Shown here piece by piece: positions 59,394 through 64,000 of a stretch of 64,000 nt of DNA. Every line of letters starts with the position of its first letter. Within the stretch, counting starts at the first letter, position 1. The translations under genes were made by a program, and so were the position numbers. Source of the stretch: Ischnura elegans (lineage: Eukaryota; Arthropoda; Insecta; Odonata; Coenagrionidae); contig NC_060256.1 in NCBI RefSeq assembly GCF_921293095.1, positions 89,373,851 through 89,437,850 of the forward strand, written 5' to 3'. Below the pieces are notes generated by a model, which did not search any database, had not been told where the DNA came from, and saw nothing but the letters and a program-made list of their open reading frames with translations.

Positions 59394-61832
59394 TCAGACA
59401 ACTATATTCTTCAATATCCAGTCTTTATAAGGGAACACCTTAGTGTACAACTCTCCTGCAAATCTGGCATTGCATGGTGCACCACCTTCGGAAAATATTC
59501 CAGCCTGTGGATAAACAAGAAATGATATTAGGATAGCTCAATGATTGTGCTTCCATAAAAAAATCTGATGGACTTTTATCAAATTTTATCGAGAGATGTT
59601 TGATATTGCCACCGGAATGAGGAATGGATCATTGAGGTACATATATGCTAATCCAGCCTATCTCCATATTTTCAATCTTATTTGAGAATTCCACTTACTT
59701 GGACTGCCTTCTCACCCGAAGAGGACTTGATTATTTCTACCAGCGGACCACCCTTATCTCCATAACATGAGGATGGATTGGATCCAAAGCACATTTGAGT
59801 CTCCGCCAAAGGCTGCAGTGGTATTGGTAAATCACAAAGACCTGAATTATTCTGAGATAGAGGGCCGAACTTTGGTATGCTGGTTGAAGGAACTCCTCCT
59901 GTGGAAAAATAGAATTCATTTAGTAGGCACCATCTTCACTTCAAATATGGTATACTAATTGTAAGTAATAAAATATTTATTTTTTGTATTTTTTATTATC
60001 ACTTTGACTATAGCTGTCAGACCCAAAAAACTAGTTGCTGTTGTGAAGTAGTTTTGCCATAAACTAGATTGTGCTTTCAACTGTAATAGGACATGAGAAA
60101 TTCCTCTACATAGTCACCCGCAGTTGAAGTGTTTCAATGCTAAAGTTCTTTTGTACTTAAGATGCATAATTCTCTTCTAAGGTTTACGTATAAATATTTC
60201 ATAATTGACAATTTTTGACACAACTGATGGCATTCAGGAAAGATCAGTGATTACTAAAATGATTTAGTTATTGTACATGCCATCAATTGCACAAAAGGTT
60301 AATATACATAGGAAATGAGAATTTTTCTAAACCCCTTGTAGCTATTTGTATTCAACTGTTAACAGTGCCAACAGTACTCTGAATTTTAAAAAAATACCAA
60401 AATTCATTCAATGCTCTGTCCGTTTGATTTTCTGGCTTATTAATTTTTTGCTATATTTTGACATTTATAAAAACTTGAGTTGGAATAGAATCCTCAACTA
60501 ACTTCCATGTAAGTTTAGTATCATATACAACCAACTCAAAATTTAGCTGTGCTATTCTCATTATTATTTACATATACCTATTATCTGAAGTTGTAACAAA
60601 ACACAAATAACCTAGATACTTGTAATTGATATTTACAGTGATTAACTTATGTACGTGGGGAATCTTACTTGGGTAATTTAGTTAACCCAACATTGAACAA
60701 TAATGTCATTATTACTAGATCTCTATTCAAATGTCATGCGAGCAAATATTTCTTTTTCTAAATATTTTGAATCATATGTGATGTTTAATTACAACACTTA
60801 CTAAATTAATAAAATGATTTCATTGACTTATGTTGCTCTAACTCCAGCTATGACCACCATGAAAGAGACAATGTATGCAATCTCCCACCACACCACCCAC
60901 ATTGGTGCCATGGTTCCTCACTAGTGACTACCTACAATATACAAACTAGCTGAATATAGGTAGTACAGATACATAGCAATGGGAATGGATAATTTTCCTC
61001 TGTCAATTGAAGTCCAACTAATCTGTTGCCTGGTTCCCCTTATTCACACTATGTGATCGCAAGCATGGGCAGATTTAGGTGGGGCACTATAGGGGTCATG
61101 GTATGTTTCATATGAGACATATGTTTCAAAAAGTTTTAATCTTCAATAGTTTAATAGTTTTTGTATCCTTAAATGTCTAAAGTTGTTCAATTTCGTATGT
61201 TGTTAAGAATGAAAAATTTAGGCTCCCAAATTCATAAAAAATGGGTATTTTAAAAACATTTACACATACGGGAGAATACCCAGGTCATACCCCCCCCCAA
61301 ATTTGATGCTGAATCCACCCCTGATTATGAGATTACAGTTATGAGGTTATTTAATGGGTCTACTCCCTTCTCTGCACTTTTCACAAAAAATAGACCTTGT
61401 ACAAATATTTTCTCCATATAATAGAGGGCTTGTGGTGTTGGTACTCACGTGAGCCATGCGTCCTCCAGCCTGCCATAATGAATTCTGCTGAGTCAGGTGA
61501 TGGGGCGTCTGGGAGGCAAATAGGTCTTATGCAATCTTGAAAAAAAATATCATCATGTTACTGAGAATCCAGGAAAGAATGGCGTAGATCAACATTTGGT
61601 GTGAGTAGCTTTCACGAGATTTTATTCTTGAGGGCTTCACATATTTACCTAACACCTACCTGAAAAATCAGGAATGCTTGATTCCAAACGAATAAGGGCA
61701 ATATCATTCTTCAAGAATGGATAGTTGAATGTATCATGGACTATGATCTTCTCTATGCTGTAGTCGAGAGGAAGACCAGTCTCCTGAGAATACCCAGCTG
61801 ATCGGTCATGTTCACCTAGCCTCACAATTTCA
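59394..61832 (-). CDS. trypsin-like serine protease homologue, last four exons, Ser to Lys in active site
   Basis: Minus-strand exons 61832-61660, 61535-61449, 59898-59699 and 59504-59394, in order of translation. All have AG/GT borders and compatible phases (1, 1, 0), giving 189 residues to the stop. Exon 1 reads EIVRLGEHDRSAGYSQETG, then IIVHDTF, then NDIALIRL with the catalytic Asp. Exon 2 has CIRPICLPDAPSPDS and AGWRTHG. Exon 3 has CFGSNPSSCYGDKGGPLVEI, where the usual GDSGGP is GDKGGP, so the nucleophile is lost. Exon 4 ends AGIFSEGGAPCNARFAG and YTKVFPYKDWILKNIVV. It resembles the easter/phenoloxidase-activating-factor type of arthropod secreted S1 proteins, whose non-catalytic members act as cofactors. 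The His-bearing and any CLIP-domain exons lie beyond 64000. A Penelope-like element occupies the upstream intron. Confidence 0.85.
61065..61323. mobile_element. hAT-like miniature element, decayed
   Basis: It is similar to 21199-21475, with shared GGTCAT blocks, C-rich right part and CACCCCTG end. No matching target duplication. Intron of the protease homologue. Confidence 0.55.
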
Positions 61833-62066
61833 CTGCAATTAAAAATTTTTTTTGTAAAATACCCACTTATGCATATTAAATTTTTCCAGAAATATTTCAT
61901 TTTCTAAAAATATCAGGGATGGAGGCAAATTTAAGAGAAAGAAATTGCTTTGTGCAGTATGTAAAAGTTAATATAATATAGATAGACATAGGCAGATTTA
62001 GGGGGGGCTCGTGCCCTACTCCAGATGCTTAAAAAGACTATATTTTTAATACTACTATTTAAAAAA

Positions 62067-63913
62067 ACATGCCCCACTGGAAGGCCTCTCTTTGTCTGAC
62101 ATCTCCATCCTTTCCCCCCCAAACCCATGTACTCCACATTTTTACATTTTGCCAAAAGTACATAAACCCAACCACCCTGGCCATCCTATTGTCTCATCTT
62201 GCAACTCACCCACGGAAAGAATATCTGCATTCATTGACTATTACCTCCAACCACTAGTTTTGTCTCTACCATCCCATATCAAAGATACCTATAACTTCCT
62301 TGACCGTCTCCAATCCACTCCAATTCCTCCTGACACCCAAATTGCCATGGCCACCATAGATGTCACTTCTCTCTACACATCCACTCCTCATTCTGAAGGT
62401 CTTTCCTCCCTCCGCCACTTCCTTTCCCAACGCCCAGCTCCTCATACCCCTAGCACTGACTTCCTCTTAGGCCTAGCTAATATCGTCCTAACGCACAATT
62501 CGTTCTCATTTAATAATAAGCATTATTTACAAATCAAAGGTTGCTCAATGGGTAGTAGATTCAGTCCCTCCTATGCAAACCTCTACCTAGGCCACTTTGA
62601 ACAAATTTTCCTTTCCCAACATCCATTGAAACCCCTCCTTTGGCTTAGATTTATTGATGACATATTCCTCCTATGGCCACATGGTAATGATTCCCTCAAC
62701 AATTTTATTGCTACTCTCAATTCCTCATCCTCTCTTTCCTTCACCTCAACCATTTCTAATTCCCAGATTACCTTCCTTGATGTTAATATCTATCTTCTCA
62801 ATAACAAATTACTCACCTCTGTCCATGTAAAACCCACGATTAAGCAGCAGTACCTTCATTTTAGCAGTTGTCATCCTTCCCACACTAAACGCTCCCTTCC
62901 CTATTCCCTTTCCATTCGAGGCCACCGTATTTGTAATAATCCTGATGCCCTGAATAATTTTCTTCACAACCTTCACCGCTCCCTCCTCCAGAGAGGCTAC
63001 CCAGAGTCCCTCCTGTATAAAAAAATTCTCAAACAAAGATGCCCCCCAGAACCATGCAATAGAAACAAACCACGTGACCTTTCCCTCTGCACCACTTACT
63101 TTCCTGGAATACAATCCCTGCAATCTATCCTCAAAGACCTCTTCCCTATTCTAAAAAATAATAAGTTGACAGCCAATCTTTTTGCCAAACCCCCTACTGT
63201 CACATTCAGACGGCCTGCAAACCTTTCAAATTTATTCCGCTCAACGAACCCCTTACATAAGCCACCCACTACTCCCAATAGTACACCTTCGCCCTGCGGT
63301 CGTCCTAGATGCAAGACCTGCCCAATTTTTACCCCTCCTTCTATCCCTAGTCATCTCGTCTCCTGTCCACCACCACCCCCTGCGGCCTCTTGTACTTCCA
63401 AGAATGTAGTTTACCTCATTCAATGCCAACACTGTCCCTCCTTTTATATAGGCAAATCCTCAACCCCCCTTAACCTAAGAATCAATAACCACGGGGCATC
63501 ATGCACTTCCTCTGACTTTGCGTCCTTCCCGGTGGCGAAACATGCGGGCACTCATCAGTGTCAATTCAATGATTGTTATAATGTATCAGTTTTAGCCTCC
63601 CTTCCCCCCACAGACCACCCACTCCGACTTAATTCCATTGAATTAATATGTACATATGGCTATTCAAAGCATTTCTTCCTCCCGGCTTAAATATCAACGG
63701 ATAATCCCTTAATTGCCTCAGCACACTATTTTCCCCCCTCTTTGGACCCTACCCCCCCCTATTTCCCCTTCCTTCAGCTATCCTTTACCTACAGTCTCCT
63801 ACCTAACTCTGAGGAAGGTGGTAATACGCCACCAAAAATTCAGTACTTACTGTGAGTGTTTTTTATCTTTTTTTAGTGTGTTCTGTGATTCTGCCCAACC
63901 TAGGTTTTTTTAC
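62067..63913 (+). mobile_element. Penelope-like retroelement (RT plus GIY-YIG), 5'-truncated
   Basis: It is flanked by the 13-bp direct repeat ACTATTTAAAAAA (62054-62066 and 63914-63926). An uninterrupted frame runs from the element's 5' edge to the stop at 63690 (532 residues from 62092). It has HFYILPKVHKP, IDVTSLYTSTP, GCSMGSRFSPSYANLYL and the catalytic FIDDIFLLW. A Cys-rich linker (CGRPRCKTC) and a GIY-YIG nuclease follow (NVVYLIQCQHCPSFYIGKSS). The N-terminal RT part is missing. It ends with a hammerhead-like motif at 63809-63845. The open frame and clear target duplication suggest a young copy. It is in the intron of the minus-strand protease homologue, antisense to it. Confidence 0.92.
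63809..63845 (+). ncRNA. hammerhead-ribozyme-like motif in Penelope-like element tail
   Basis: CTGAGGA, one A, a GGTGG/CCACC stem, AAAA in place of GAAA, then GTA. It lies about 120 bp after the RT-endonuclease stop codon, where Penelope-like elements carry hammerheads. The G-to-A change in the GAAA box would be expected to impair cleavage. Confidence 0.55.
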
Positions 63914-64000
63914 ACTATTTAAAAAATGTATATTATAGGATAGAAGTTATAAATATTTACTTATTTATAACTTTATATTAAAATTAAGAGTATATTTCAT

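Noticed and set aside
61649-61659. Extension of the protease homologue exon to 61649 as an open frame
   Set aside because: A GT donor at 61659-61658 with matching phase to the next exon shows that the extra codons are intron.

Overview
This is a eukaryotic nuclear window, most likely arthropod and probably insect. It has GT-AG introns of 0.1 to 5 kb, no operon structure, an AT-rich background, and very many transposon remnants of hAT, piggyBac-like, TA-target, Penelope-like, non-LTR, Ty3/gypsy and tRNA-SINE type. The species cannot be told from the sequence.

Layout. Positions 1-18532 hold no exon I can defend. They contain dispersed repeats, a tandem repeat beside a GC-rich block, composite tRNA-derived SINEs and several terminal-inverted-repeat elements. 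Positions 18533-26600 (+) hold the last five coding exons of GCN2 (eIF2-alpha kinase 4): the end of the HisRS-like region plus the C-terminal domain. The upstream exons lie outside the window. Positions 31171-47129 (+) hold a FAM161A-type centrosomal/ciliary gene in seven exons that join in frame to an 891-residue protein. Positions 51223-51315 and 55985-56742 (+) hold terminal exons of one or two genes I do not recognise. Positions 59394-61832 (-) hold the last four exons of a trypsin-like serine protease homologue whose catalytic Ser is replaced by Lys. A broken copy of its last exon lies at about 53315-53391.

Mobile DNA. The most unusual object is a compact LTR element at 42291-44840, inserted in sense in intron 5 of the FAM161A gene (between exons 5 and 6). 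It has 198-bp LTRs and a 4-bp target duplication. Its gag (SAP domain, coiled coil, zinc knuckle) reads in frame into a complete host-like RRM/RG-rich RNA-binding protein. The only trace of pol is about 50 codons of integrase C-terminus. This looks like a retrotransposon that lost pol and captured a host mRNA.

Two Penelope-like elements (52628-53314 on -, 62067-63913 on +) carry GIY-YIG endonuclease sequence and end in hammerhead-ribozyme-like motifs. Similar motifs occur at about nine further places. Some are paired head to head in long fold-back structures, one of which starts 22 bp after a GCN2 splice donor. A jockey/CR1-like LINE lies at 54180-55945 (-).

All calls come from reading the sequence. 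No database search or folding was run.
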